DNA of 23,709 bases from a bacterium (lineage in GTDB: Bacteria; UBA9089; CG2-30-40-21), in assembly GCA_018814245.1 (NCBI GenBank), contig JAHIZN010000046.1:1-23709 (forward strand), read 5' to 3'. Numbering within the stretch: position 1 is the first letter of the stretch; the number at the start of each line of letters is the position of its first letter. The notes beneath the pieces are model-generated. The model made no database searches. It was not told the DNA's origin and worked only from the letters and a program-made list of their open reading frames with translations. Below are positions 8,441 through 15,803 of this stretch, piece after piece. The translations under genes and the position numbers were made by a program.

Positions 8441-8746
8441 ATGTTTCAAATTGAATGGATAATAGAAAGGGTTTCGAAAAATGAATATTATCTTTCGAAA
8501 CATGGCGATGAAGAACGACAAAATGATGACTTACTAATTGAAGAGGTTGAGGAAGCGTTGTTTTTGGGTCGAATTTTAGAATATTATGAGAACACAGGAA
8601 GAGGAGAGAGTTGTTTAGTGGCAGGATTTACAAATTCAGGAAAACCAATCCATATTGTTTGTGGAAAAAGAGAGGAACAAATGGTTATCGTAACTGTTTA
8701 TATCCCTCACCCTCCAAAATTTATAACTCCTTATGAGAGAGGTTAA
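8441..8746 (+). CDS. DUF4258-type small protein, possible toxin of a toxin-antitoxin-like pair
   Basis: A 101-residue protein with features of the DUF4258 family: YYLSKHGDEERQNDDLLIEE near the N-terminus, GRILEYYENTGRGESCLVAG in the middle, and strands IHIVCGKREEQMVIVTVYIP ending near PPKFI. The family is found in many genomes beside small zinc-finger or DNA-binding proteins, as here, where the partner starts 6 bases later. AGGAAG (8430-8435) is a good ribosome site. The pair sits between nuoC and nuoD, in the same direction, with no role in respiration expected. Toxin activity is inferred from pairing and family, not seen. Confidence 0.75.
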   Translation: MFQIEWIIERVSKNEYYLSKHGDEERQNDDLLIEEVEEALFLGRILEYYENTGRGESCLVAGFTNSGKPIHIVCGKREEQMVIVTVYIPHPPKFITPYERG

Positions 8747-8752
8747 AAAAAA

Positions 8753-9010
8753 ATGGATAAAATTTGTAATTTCTGCGGTAACAAAAACTTTAATAGTAAA
8801 CAAATTCAATATATCTATAAGCACAACAATCGTTTTTTAATTGTTAATGATGTGCCTTGTGAAGAATGCGAATATTGTGGAGAAAAATATTTTAAGTCTC
8901 ATACCCTGAAAAAAATTGAAGAAGATTTTTTAAGTGTTTATTCTGGTAGTAAGAAATCAAGGGAAATGATTACGGTTCCAGTAGAAGAATTTGCAGCATT
9001 AACATTATAA
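8753..9010 (+). CDS. YgiT-type zinc-finger protein, possible antitoxin
   Basis: An 85-residue protein. C5-x2-C8 at the N-terminus and VPCEECEYCGEKYF (C36, C39, C42) form the usual YgiT/MqsA N-terminal zinc-binding fold. The segment after it, HTLKKIEEDFLSVYSG, is typical of the short linker helix. MqsA's DNA-binding HTH domain is absent, as in most stand-alone YgiT-type proteins paired with DUF4258. GAGAGG overlaps the end of the preceding gene as its ribosome site, so the two are probably translated together. nuoD follows after 30 bases. Confidence 0.8.
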   Translation: MDKICNFCGNKNFNSKQIQYIYKHNNRFLIVNDVPCEECEYCGEKYFKSHTLKKIEEDFLSVYSGSKKSREMITVPVEEFAALTL

Positions 9011-9040
9011 TATCGGAAACCATTAACAAGAGGATAAGAA

Positions 9041-10219
9041 ATGCCTGAAACACAAGAACTTATAGTTAATATGGGCCCTCAGCACCCAAGTACACACGGG
9101 GTGTTGAGGTTGATTGTTCATCTTGATGGTGAGGTGGTAACCAAGGTCATACCTGATTTGGGTTATTTGCACCGCGGGCTTGAGAAGATGGCAGAGAATA
9201 AAACCTATGCCCAGTTTCTGCCCATTACAGACAGATTAGATTATCTTGCTGCAATTTCCAATAACCTTGCCTATTGCCTTGCTGTGGAAAAGTTGTTGGG
9301 TCTGAAAGTGCCCAAGAGGGCAAGCTATATTCGTGTAATCTTAGCTGAACTTACAAGAATAGTCAGCCACCTTGTTTGGTTGGCAACCCATGCCCTTGAT
9401 TTGGGGGCATTTACACCATTTTTGTATTGCTTCAGGGAAAGAGAGCTGCTGCTTGATATCTTTGAGATGTATTGCGGCTCAAGGTTAACAACCACAGCCT
9501 TCAGGATTGGCGGGGTGCCAAGGGATATAGACAGCCAAACCCGGCAAAAAATAGAAGAATTTATAAAAATATTTCCGTCAAAGATGAATGAGTATGAGTC
9601 ATTATTAACCAATAATAAGATATGGCTCGAAAGGACAATGAATGTGGGGATTATCTCTGCTGCGGATGCTATAAATTATAGCCTGAGTGGTCCCTGTGTG
9701 CGCGGCTCAGGGGTTGAGTGGGATATTCGCCGCTCAGAACCATATTGTGTTTATAATGAGCTTGATTTTGATATTCCAACCGGCCGCGGGGTAGGGGATA
9801 CATATGACCGATATCTGGTGCGATTAGAAGAGATGAGACAAAGCCGTAGAATCGTTCAACAGGCTCTTGAAAAGATACCTGAGGGCAGGCTCATGGCAGA
9901 TGACCCAAGGGTTGTGCCACCAACAAAGGATGCTGTTCATACAAAGATTGAATCCATTATCCATCATTTTCATATTATGGCTGAAGGGTTTAATCCGCCG
10001 GTGGGCGAGATATATCATGCCATTGAAGCACCAAAGGGAGAGCTTGGTTTTTACATTATTAGTGATGGTTCTCCAAAGCCATATCGGATGAAGATTCGTG
10101 TACCATCATTTGCTAACCTTCAGGCAATTGGAAAGATGTGTGAGAATGGGATGATGCTGGCAGATGTGGTGGCTATCATTGGAACGCTTGATATTGTGTT
10201 GGGGGAGATTGACAGGTAG
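9041..10219 (+). CDS. nuoD: NADH-quinone oxidoreductase subunit D, 49-kDa subunit
   Basis: A 392-residue subunit that forms the quinone pocket with NuoB. MGPQHPSTHGVLRL (11-24) and RLDYLA (65-70) contain the equivalents of the quinone headgroup-contacting His and Tyr (here H19 and Y68). GYLHRGLEKMAENKTY and the segment GGVPRDI are typical. The CxxC pairs that hold a NiFe centre in related hydrogenase large subunits are absent, so this is a true complex I subunit. Length is normal, and the C-terminus ends DIVLGEIDR as expected. AGAGGA lies 8-9 bases upstream. A retropepsin-like gene begins 11 bases after the stop. Confidence 0.97.
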   Translation: MPETQELIVNMGPQHPSTHGVLRLIVHLDGEVVTKVIPDLGYLHRGLEKMAENKTYAQFLPITDRLDYLAAISNNLAYCLAVEKLLGLKVPKRASYIRVILAELTRIVSHLVWLATHALDLGAFTPFLYCFRERELLLDIFEMYCGSRLTTTAFRIGGVPRDIDSQTRQKIEEFIKIFPSKMNEYESLLTNNKIWLERTMNVGIISAADAINYSLSGPCVRGSGVEWDIRRSEPYCVYNELDFDIPTGRGVGDTYDRYLVRLEEMRQSRRIVQQALEKIPEGRLMADDPRVVPPTKDAVHTKIESIIHHFHIMAEGFNPPVGEIYHAIEAPKGELGFYIISDGSPKPYRMKIRVPSFANLQAIGKMCENGMMLADVVAIIGTLDIVLGEIDR

Positions 10220-10230
10220 GGGGGAATGAG

Positions 10231-10650
10231 ATGGGCGAGGTAAATGTAACGCTATATCTTGAAAATGCATGGGACAGATATCGATGTGCATGTAAAGAGA
10301 TTAATGAAACACAGATTCGCAAGGAAGAGATAACAGCCCTTGTAGATACCGGGGCAGTAATGTTGATGCTGCCACAAGACTTGGTTGAGGCTCTTGGACT
10401 TATTTCTACAAGAAAGGCAATCGTCAGGTATGCAGATGAAAGGAAAGAAGAGAGGGATATAGCCGGCATGGTAGCGGTTAAAATCGGCAAGCGAGAGATG
10501 ATGACCGAGTGTATCGTGGGATATCCGGGTTCTGAACCGTTAGTTGGGCAAATCGTTATGGAAGTGATGGATTTGCTGGTAGATTGTAATGAGCAAACAC
10601 TAAAACCAAGGCCTGAGTCTCCATATCTGCCTTTGTTGAAGATGAAATAA
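10231..10650 (+). CDS. Retropepsin-like (clan AA) aspartic protease homologue
   Basis: A 139-residue soluble protein. ALVDTGAVMLMLPQDLVEALGL (about 36-57) holds the hallmark DTG active-site motif followed by the usual strand and helix; single-domain clan AA proteases must dimerise to pair two DTG motifs. A later IAGMVAVKIGKREMMTECIV (about 78-97) and GSEPLVGQIVMEVMDLLVD fit the flap and second-half strands, with LVGQIVME matching the usual LLG..xL element. No signal peptide or membrane segment is visible. It starts 11 bases after nuoD, so it is likely co-transcribed. Substrate unknown; a maturation role for the adjacent complex is only speculation. Confidence 0.75.
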   Translation: MGEVNVTLYLENAWDRYRCACKEINETQIRKEEITALVDTGAVMLMLPQDLVEALGLISTRKAIVRYADERKEERDIAGMVAVKIGKREMMTECIVGYPGSEPLVGQIVMEVMDLLVDCNEQTLKPRPESPYLPLLKMK

Positions 10651-10656
10651 GCGGTC

Positions 10657-10755
10657 AGTTTTCAGCAGCTATTCACTGCCCCCGGGCAGCGGGGGTAGTG
10701 GGTGGTGCTGAAGTGGGTAGCACCCCTGGCAGCTGACTGCTTGAAAAGCTGAACG
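10657..10755. repeat. Nested repeat upstream of nuoE
   Basis: An outer imperfect inverted repeat (TCAGTTTTCAGCAG near 10655 against CTGACTGCTTGAAAAGCTGA near 10733-10752) surrounds a tight hairpin, CACTGCCCCC (10674-10683) with GGGGGTAGTG (10691-10700), and one copy of the 18-base mini-palindrome (TGGGTAGCACCCCTGGCA, 10714-10731). The right outer arm resembles that at about 11903-11930. Confidence 0.65.
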
Positions 10756-10780
10756 ATTACGAAATAGTTTGAGGTAAATT

Positions 10781-11290
10781 ATGAGCGAATGTAAATGTAC
10801 ATGCAACCAGGATACAGAGATAGAAGTATTCTTACCTGAGCAGTTGGCACAGATAGATGCAATAGTGGCTAAGTACGGGGCAAAGCCCAATTACCTTATC
10901 CCTATCCTAAAGGAAACCCAGGAGACATTTGGGTATTTGCCGGCTCAGCTGCAACGATATATTGCTGTGGGAATTAATGTGCCGGCGAGCCATATCTTTG
11001 GGGTAGTTACCTTTTATGCCTTTTTTAATACCGTGCCAAGGGGTAAACATCTGATTAAGGTTTGTACTGGCACGGCTTGTTATGTTAAGGGTGCAATGGA
11101 GCTTATTGTCAAGATTGAATCTGAATTAGGGATTAAGGTTGGGGAAACCACAGAGGATAAAAAATTTACCCTTGAGGCTGTACGATGTATTGGGGCTTGT
11201 GGGCTTGCCCCGGCTGTGTTGGTTGGCGAGGATACCCATGGCATGGTTACGCCTGGGAAGATTATGGATATATTAAGGAGGTATGAATGA
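10781..11290 (+). CDS. nuoE: NADH-quinone oxidoreductase subunit E, thioredoxin-like [2Fe-2S] subunit
   Basis: A 169-residue subunit homologous to NuoE, HydC and HndA. The helical N-terminal part (IDAIVAKYGAKPNYLIPILKETQETFGYLP) precedes a thioredoxin-like domain whose [2Fe-2S] ligands are C95 and C100 (VCTGTACYVKG) and C136 and C140 (RCIGACGLAP). An extra Cys-rich start (C4, C6, C8) precedes the conserved part and is not usual. AGGTAA-type spacing before the ATG gives a modest ribosome site. It is separated from nuoF by about 5.8 kb and seven genes, whereas nuoE and nuoF are usually adjacent. Confidence 0.95.
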   Translation: MSECKCTCNQDTEIEVFLPEQLAQIDAIVAKYGAKPNYLIPILKETQETFGYLPAQLQRYIAVGINVPASHIFGVVTFYAFFNTVPRGKHLIKVCTGTACYVKGAMELIVKIESELGIKVGETTEDKKFTLEAVRCIGACGLAPAVLVGEDTHGMVTPGKIMDILRRYE

Positions 11291-11403
11291 AAATTAAAAA
11301 TTATGAATTATTAATTATGAATTAAGAGTAAGAGTAAGAGGGTTGCTACCGTTTGTTATGGTAACTCTTCTTTCTCAATTTATAATTCATAATTAATAAT
11401 TAT
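11291..11403. repeat. AT-rich inverted-repeat element after nuoE
   Basis: Left arm words GAATTATTAATTATGAATTA (about 11306-11325) face the right arm TTATAATTCATAATTAATAA (about 11380-11399). A second imperfect pairing (AAGAGGGTTGCTACC against GGTAACTCTT) lies inside. Same family as 7176-7273 and 23653-23709. Confidence 0.7.
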
Positions 11404-11421
11404 ACGAGGAGGTATGAGTAA

Positions 11422-11697
11422 ATGGCTTGTAAAACGACAAAGGCTACGGAAGAGAAGAAGTGTTGTTACATGGAGAGGGTGTGTAATGCGGATTGTGTTG
11501 CTTACTTAGATAATGGAAATGCAAATGAAATGGGTATGCATCTGGGTATGCCTAATATAGCCTGCCTTCGTCTCTTAATAGAGGCAGCTAATTTACTGAA
11601 CGCTGCTAAGAATGCGGATGATGAAGATTGGGATGATGAGGATGAGGATTGGGATGATGAAGATGAAGACAAGGATGAGGATGAGGAAGTAACATAA
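11422..11697 (+). CDS. Small Cys-containing protein with a highly acidic repeat tail
   Basis: A 91-residue protein I do not recognise. The N-terminal half has six Cys (C3, C14, C15, C21, C25, C48), including a CNADCVAYLDNG segment that could bind metal. A short helix, LRLLIEAANLLNAAKNA, follows. The tail (about 66-91) is almost entirely Asp/Glu with two Trp, made of near-repeats of DEDWDD, and reflects a 21-base DNA repeat. GAGGAGG (11406-11412) lies 9 bases before the ATG, an excellent ribosome site, and argues the gene is real. An overlapping ATG at 11414 opens only a 31-codon frame too close to that site. It sits between nuoE and the signalling genes. Metal storage or delivery is possible but unsupported. 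Confidence 0.7.
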   Translation: MACKTTKATEEKKCCYMERVCNADCVAYLDNGNANEMGMHLGMPNIACLRLLIEAANLLNAAKNADDEDWDDEDEDWDDEDEDKDEDEEVT

Positions 11698-11700
11698 TCG

Positions 11701-11930
11701 TAAGCGTTCAGCCGTTAGTTATCAGCTATCAGTAAAGACAATAGCATCAAGGCAAATTTCTTAAATCGCGAATCTCGAATCGTGGATTGCGAATCTGTAG
11801 AAATGGAACAGATTCGAGATTAACAATTCGCAATTAATAATGCCTTGCATCTCTGGCTGGCAATGGCAGTAGGTGGTGCTGAAGGGGATAGCATCTCTGG
11901 CAACTGACTGCTTGAAGATCTGAACGCTTA
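11701..11930. repeat. Nested inverted-repeat element before the first DRTGG gene
   Basis: Outer arms TAAGCGTTCAG (11701-11711) and CTGAACGCTTA (11920-11930) match perfectly. Inside, AATCTCGAATC (11771-11781) pairs with GATTCGAGATT (11811-11821), and CGAATCTG (11790-11797) with CAGATTCG (11810-11817) as an alternative. A degenerate mini-palindrome (GGATAGCATCTCTGGCA, about 11886-11902) lies near the right arm. Confidence 0.75.
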
Positions 11931-11948
11931 TTCTGGTGAATATGAACA

Positions 11949-12302
11949 ATGAAACTACAAGAGATAAAAGAAATTTTGGAAGCAGAGGTTATATACCCTG
12001 TTGATTTAACACTTGAGATTAAGATGTGTTGTGGTGCTGATTTAATGAGTGATGTCTTAGCCTTCATTAAATCAGATGCCTTACTTCTTACAGGGTTGGT
12101 AAATCTTCAGGTAATCCGAACTGCAGAGATGGCAAATATAAAGGCTGTTTGTTTTGTGCGTGGTAAAGAGCCATCGAATGAAATTGTTGAACTGGCAAAA
12201 GAGAAAGATATTCATTTAATTATGACTAATTTCCCTATGTATGAAGCTTGTGGTAGATTATATCAAAAGGGATTATTGGGCTGTTCAGGTTGCAATGAAT
12301 AA
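11949..12302 (+). CDS. DRTGG-domain protein of the hydrogenase-associated type (first copy)
   Basis: A 117-residue single-domain protein. MKLQEIKEILEAEV, then CCGADLMSDVLAFI, LLTGLVNLQVIRTAEM, KAVCFVRGKEPSNEIVELAKEK and MYEACGRLYQKGLLG are the conserved blocks of stand-alone DRTGG proteins found in NAD-linked [FeFe]-hydrogenase operons. Those proteins are thought to bind a nucleotide or other ligand, but no activity is established. The ending GCSGCNE gives a CxxC. GGTGA lies about 9 bases upstream of the ATG. It is a paralogue of the protein at 14168-14518, with the CBS-ATPase between them. Confidence 0.82.
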   Translation: MKLQEIKEILEAEVIYPVDLTLEIKMCCGADLMSDVLAFIKSDALLLTGLVNLQVIRTAEMANIKAVCFVRGKEPSNEIVELAKEKDIHLIMTNFPMYEACGRLYQKGLLGCSGCNE

Positions 12303-12869
12303 TGGGCAAACAATAGGATATGCGTAAGCGTTTAGTCGTCAACAATCAGCTAATGGGACAAAAACAAGAGCGACACCTTGTTTTTTGCTCTTAATTGTAT
12401 GCAAACCAAATAGATAACTTGACATAATAGTTGTAGGGACAGGGCTTGTCCCTGTCTGTGAAGGCAACAAAACAACGGACACCCACAAGCAGACTGTGTG
12501 AAAACTCATGATTTGGGCATCAATGCTACGACAGATAACGAGAAGAGAAAGAGCCACAAAGGGTGTAAATTCTTAAGATGAACCCTCATCAAGCTCATCT
12601 TTACCTTATTATCGTTGAATTATTCTCCCTAAAATATTTACACCCTTTGTGGCTCTTTCCCTATAGCGAGATTAACACGACAGATTGTGCTGCAACAGAT
12701 TGTAGAGACAGAGGGCAGGCACGGGGGACTTGCCCCTACGGGCAATTATCGTGAACTTGAGTTTTTACACAGTCTGCAAGGGGATGTCCCTACGAGATAT
12801 GTCAACTTAATTAATGGATTGCATATAACAGTTGAATGTTTACTAATGCTAATTTTAGAGTGAGTTTTT
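12303..12869. other. 567-base gap filled by repeats, no gene
   Basis: After a TCAGC-rich remnant (about 12325-12350) and a GGGACAGGG...CCCTGTC hairpin (about 12436-12456), the composite element 12489-12777 occupies most of the gap. A few tens of bases of AT-rich sequence then lead to the CBS-ATPase gene, with GAGTGAG (12859-12865) as its likely ribosome site. No promoter that I would defend is visible. Confidence 0.7.
12489..12777. repeat. Two-layer inverted-repeat element (MITE-like)
   Basis: Outer arms GCAGACTGTGTGAAAACTC (12489-12507) and GAGTTTTTACACAGTCTGC (12759-12777) match in 18 of 19 positions. A second perfect inverted repeat lies inside: 12547-12570 against 12636-12659 (core GAGCCACAAAGGGTGTAAAT). 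The outer arm resembles insertion-sequence terminal repeats (a resemblance from memory, not checked), but there is no transposase, so a non-autonomous element is likely. Its left 80 bases match window bases 1-81. Confidence 0.8.
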
Positions 12870-13775
12870 ATGGTAGAAAATGTTAGTATAATTCACGAAT
12901 TAGCTTATAATTTAAGGATTAAGGAGATAATAAAAAAAGAGGTTATTGCAGTTAAACCAAATAATTCAATTGGTGATTTGCGTAATATTCTTCGTGAGAA
13001 ACGAATTTCAGGGGCACCAGTAGTAGATGAGGGCAAATTATTAGGAATAATTAGTATTGAAGATGTGATTAATTGCTTAGCCTCTGGTGAGATAACTGTT
13101 TCTGTCTCAGAAAAGATGACTAAGGATGTAGAGGTTTTATACGATGATGACTCTCTTGTTCATGCGATTGAGAAGTTTGATATGTCCAATTATGGAAGAT
13201 TTCCAGTTGTTTCGAGGCAAGATGGCCGGTTAGTGGGAATTATTACCAAGGGTGATATTGTTCACGGGTTGTTAGAAAGATTAGAGAGTGAATATCATAC
13301 AGAAGAGATTAAGCAATTTCGGGCAAGTCATATATTTGACGACATCGTAGCTAATAAAATAGATATTGTATTACACTACTATGTGGTGGGAAATAATTTT
13401 AAGCAGGCTGGAGAGGCATCAAGCGGTCTAAAAAAAACACTTACCAGATTAGGTATTCATCCCTCTATTGTACGCAGAATAGTAGTGGCAAGTTATGAAG
13501 CAGAGATGAATATGGTGATATTTGCAGATAAGGGGCAATTCGTTGCAAATATCCAGCCGCATCAGATCAGGATAAATGCTATAGATTGTGGACCTGGAAT
13601 ACCAGATATAAAACAGGCCATGGAAATTGGATTCTCTACTGCTCCGGAATGGGTTAGAGAAATGGGATTTGGTGCAGGGCTGGGGTTAAATAATATCCAA
13701 AAATGTGCAGATACTCTGGAAATAAATTCAAGGGTAGGGAAAGGACCTCGAGTGAAAATGGTCTTTAATATGTAA
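12870..13775 (+). CDS. Tandem CBS domains fused to a GHKL (RsbW-like) ATPase
   Basis: A 301-residue protein. CBS 1 spans about 18-72 (ISGAPVVDEGKLLGIISIED) and CBS 2 about 80-138 (GRFPVVSRQDGRLVGIITKGDI); paired CBS domains usually sense adenine nucleotides. About 160-300 is a GHKL ATPase like anti-sigma kinases: N-box RRIVVASYEAEMNMVIFA (E210, N214), G1 box DCGPGIPD (239-246), G2 box GFGAGLGLNNI (266-276). No histidine phosphotransfer domain is present, so a serine-kinase or anti-sigma type activity is more likely than a sensor histidine kinase. This architecture is typical of the accessory genes of NAD-linked [FeFe]-hydrogenase operons. It lies between two DRTGG genes. Confidence 0.88.
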   Translation: MVENVSIIHELAYNLRIKEIIKKEVIAVKPNNSIGDLRNILREKRISGAPVVDEGKLLGIISIEDVINCLASGEITVSVSEKMTKDVEVLYDDDSLVHAIEKFDMSNYGRFPVVSRQDGRLVGIITKGDIVHGLLERLESEYHTEEIKQFRASHIFDDIVANKIDIVLHYYVVGNNFKQAGEASSGLKKTLTRLGIHPSIVRRIVVASYEAEMNMVIFADKGQFVANIQPHQIRINAIDCGPGIPDIKQAMEIGFSTAPEWVREMGFGAGLGLNNIQKCADTLEINSRVGKGPRVKMVFNM

Positions 13776-14167
13776 TTTAACAGCAATTCTTGGTGAAAAA
13801 TATATAATTGATGTTTTTCTTTTCATTGCTCCCCCTGCATTCGCAGTGGCAGGCTCTGTCAGTGGGGATATCTGTAGTGGATGATTTCGACTTGTGCAAT
13901 TAGGATTTAATCCGCAGATTACGCAGATTTCACAGATTACAGATGAGATGGGGGAAAAATCTGAAAGGCATATAGCAGTAGAGACACAAGATATTGTGTC
14001 TCTACAGGTTCACCGAACACCATTAGTCGTTGAATTTGTCTTACAGAGGAGAGCATCTCTGGCAATTATCTTTAATCTGCGATAATCTGCGTAATCTGCG
14101 GATATATTCCCTGTTTCTAATTGCACAGATTGGATGATTTTAGCATGTCCGAGGTAGGGAACAGCCA
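13776..14167. other. 392-base gap occupied mainly by an inverted-repeat element
   Basis: Apart from the element at 13893-14127, the gap holds an AT-rich stretch after the stop and a short GC-richer piece (about 13830-13867) related to the mini-palindrome family. A 63-codon open frame (13894-14085) lies wholly in the element and has no coding character. Confidence 0.7.
13893..14127. repeat. Nested inverted-repeat element of the CGCAGATTACGCAGATT type
   Basis: Outer arms TGTGCAATTAG (13893-13903) and CTAATTGCACA (14117-14127) are perfect, as are inner arms TCCGCAGATTACGCAGATT (13911-13929) and AATCTGCGTAATCTGCGGA (14084-14102). At the centre, GTAGAGACACAA and TTGTGTCTCTAC form a perfect 12-base stem with a 4-base loop (13978-14005). 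A degenerate mini-palindrome is at about 14047-14064. Confidence 0.85.
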
Positions 14168-14518
14168 ATGGAATTACAAGAAATAGCTTCAAGGTTAAAT
14201 TTAGAGATTAAATCAGCAGCAGGATCCCTAACTAATCAGGTTACAGGCGGTTATGCCTCTGACCTTTTATCTGATGTCATTGCCCATGCTCAAAAGGGAG
14301 ATGTTTGGATTACCTTGCAGATGCATCAGAATATTGTAGCTGTGGCAACATTAAAGGAGCTGGCAGGGGTTATCCTTGTTAATGGCCGTCAGCCAGAGGA
14401 AGATACTTTACAAAAAGCCATCCATGAAAATGTTTCTATTCTGGTAAGTAATTTATCTACCTTTGAGTTGGCAGGAAGGCTTTACCAGCTTGGTATTAAG
14501 AATGACCCGGTTGTTTAA
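14168..14518 (+). CDS. DRTGG-domain protein (second copy)
   Basis: A 116-residue paralogue of the protein at 11949-12302. Shared blocks are the start MELQEIASRLNLEI, YASDLLSDVIAHA, QNIVAVATLKELAGVILVNG and TFELAGRLYQLGI. The two differ in the middle: here AKGDVWITLQMHQNIVA replaces the SDALLLTGLVNLQVIR of copy 1, which is the usual contrast between the two DRTGG types in hydrogenase operons. AGGGA (14156-14160) lies 7 bases before the ATG. The stop overlaps the start of the PHP gene by 17 bases, suggesting coupled translation. The ligand is unknown. Confidence 0.8.
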   Translation: MELQEIASRLNLEIKSAAGSLTNQVTGGYASDLLSDVIAHAQKGDVWITLQMHQNIVAVATLKELAGVILVNGRQPEEDTLQKAIHENVSILVSNLSTFELAGRLYQLGIKNDPVV

Positions 14519-15239
14519 GGCAGATCTCCATATCCATACCTGCCTGTCACCTTGTGCTCAGTTGGAGATGACTCCAAGGGCTATTGTAAGACAGGCAAAG
14601 CTTAAGGGGTTGGATATTATTGGAATAAGTGACCATAACTCAGCTGAAAATGTTGTGGTGACAAAAAAAATAGGGGAAAAAGAGGGTTTAGTTGTTATAG
14701 GCGGGATGGAGGTAACCTCAAGGGAAGAGGTGCATATCTTAGCCTTCTTTGCTGATGATGAGCAACTCTTAAAATTTCAGGATATTGTATATGATAATTT
14801 GACAACCGGGACAAATTGTACGGAGGTCTTCGGAGAACAGGTAGTTGTAAATGAAATTGATGAAATAATAGGTTTTAATCAACGCTTATTGATAGATGCT
14901 ACAGGGCTATCTATCAATGAATTGGTAGATAAAATTCATTCATTTGAGGGAATAGCTGTAGCAAGCCATATTGATCGTGAGGGCTTTGGGATTATTGGCC
15001 AATTAGGCTTTATCCCTCCTGATTCAGGATTAGATGGTTTTGAGATTTCATCAAAAATTACCCTTGAGGAAGCAAAAGACAGGTTCCATGGTCGTAATTC
15101 TTTTATTACAGGCTCTGATGCCCATAATTTATTAGATATTGGTAAGAGCTTTACTCAATTTTTGTTAGAACTGCCAACACTGAAAGAGATTGAGCTTGCT
15201 TTGAAAGGGCAAGGGGGCAGATTTTTGGTTGACAAATAG
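14502..15239 (+). CDS. PHP-domain phosphoesterase
   Basis: A 245-residue metal-dependent hydrolase of the PHP superfamily. Metal-binding motifs are all visible: DLHIH (H10, H12), SDHN (D44, H45), GGMEV (E70), VHIL (H78), ASHID (H156) and GSDAH (D206, H208). It is the short single-domain kind that accompanies DRTGG and GHKL genes beside NAD-linked hydrogenases; the substrate there is unknown and may be a nucleotide or phosphoprotein. I chose ATG 14502 because homologues begin a few residues before the HxH motif. The longer frame from TTG 14463 would overlap the previous gene by 56 bases and add unlike residues. Confidence 0.88.
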   Translation: MTRLFKADLHIHTCLSPCAQLEMTPRAIVRQAKLKGLDIIGISDHNSAENVVVTKKIGEKEGLVVIGGMEVTSREEVHILAFFADDEQLLKFQDIVYDNLTTGTNCTEVFGEQVVVNEIDEIIGFNQRLLIDATGLSINELVDKIHSFEGIAVASHIDREGFGIIGQLGFIPPDSGLDGFEISSKITLEEAKDRFHGRNSFITGSDAHNLLDIGKSFTQFLLELPTLKEIELALKGQGGRFLVDK

Positions 15240-15415
15240 ACAGTTTTCATGGTAATATGGTAAGTGTTCAGCTATCAGCTGTTAGTTTCCATGGGTGCTG
15301 CCCCCTTCAGTACATCACCCCTTACCTTCGTCAGCAGGGGATATAAGACATTATGGGGTAAGGTGTAAAGTCAGGAATATTTCATATCTTGATTTTATGA
15401 TCCTTTGCTTTTTGC

Positions 15416-15803
15416 GTAACTGCTCAATATCCTGTGGCAATTCGCAAGAGGTTGAAAGCAACAGTAACTATTCAGACAGCAAGAACAGATACAGAGAAAG
15501 AGCCACAAAGGGTGTAAATTCTAAGAAATAAACCATTATCGGGCTCTTCTTATTTGCGGTTACCTTGCTATCGTTATTGTTCGCAATTCTTAGGAGATAG
15601 TGGGATAGAGAATAGAGAGATAGGGAGATAATGGAGAAAAGGGAGACACCACCAATATTTACACCCTTTGTGGTTCTTTCCCTGCCAGAGGTGCTACCTC
15701 TTTTTCGCTCGCAATTGTGGAAGTAGAGACAGGTCTAAAGACCTGTCTCTACATCATGGCAATCTTCGTAGCTTGCAAAATCCACAGGTTATTGAGCAGT
15801 TAC
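15416..15803. repeat. Two-layer inverted-repeat element
   Basis: The outer arms (15416-15448 and 15772-15803) match in most of about 32 positions, with core GTAACTGCTCAATA and CCTGTGG. The inner arms, 15496-15519 and 15657-15680, are the same GAGCCACAAAGGGTGTAAAT pair as in the 12489-12777 element, although the outer arms differ. Also inside are one mini-palindrome (15683-15700) and a 14-base perfect stem with a 2-base loop, GTAGAGACAGGTCT / AGACCTGTCTCTAC (15723-15752). Confidence 0.85.
15683..15700 (-). repeat. Intergenic copy of the 18-base mini-palindrome
   Basis: TGCCAGAGGTGCTACCTC is identical over its core to the nuoC units and is the reverse complement of the VWA-gene unit at 2160-2177. 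It directly precedes a short T-run. This shows that the coding copies belong to a family that also exists outside genes. Confidence 0.85.

Noticed and set aside
9041..10219. Large subunit of a group 4 NiFe hydrogenase
   Set aside because: No N- or C-terminal CxxC pairs for a NiFe centre are present, whereas the quinone-site His and Tyr of NuoD are.
13894..14085. 63-codon open frame on the + strand
   Set aside because: It lies wholly within an inverted-repeat element, has no ribosome site and encodes no recognisable protein.
15295..15531. 78-codon open frame on the + strand
   Set aside because: It runs from intergenic repeat debris into the arm of the 15416-15803 element and has no coding character.
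11701..15803. CRISPR array
   Set aside because: Repeats are inverted, of unequal spacing and of several families; there are no regularly spaced direct repeats and no cas genes.
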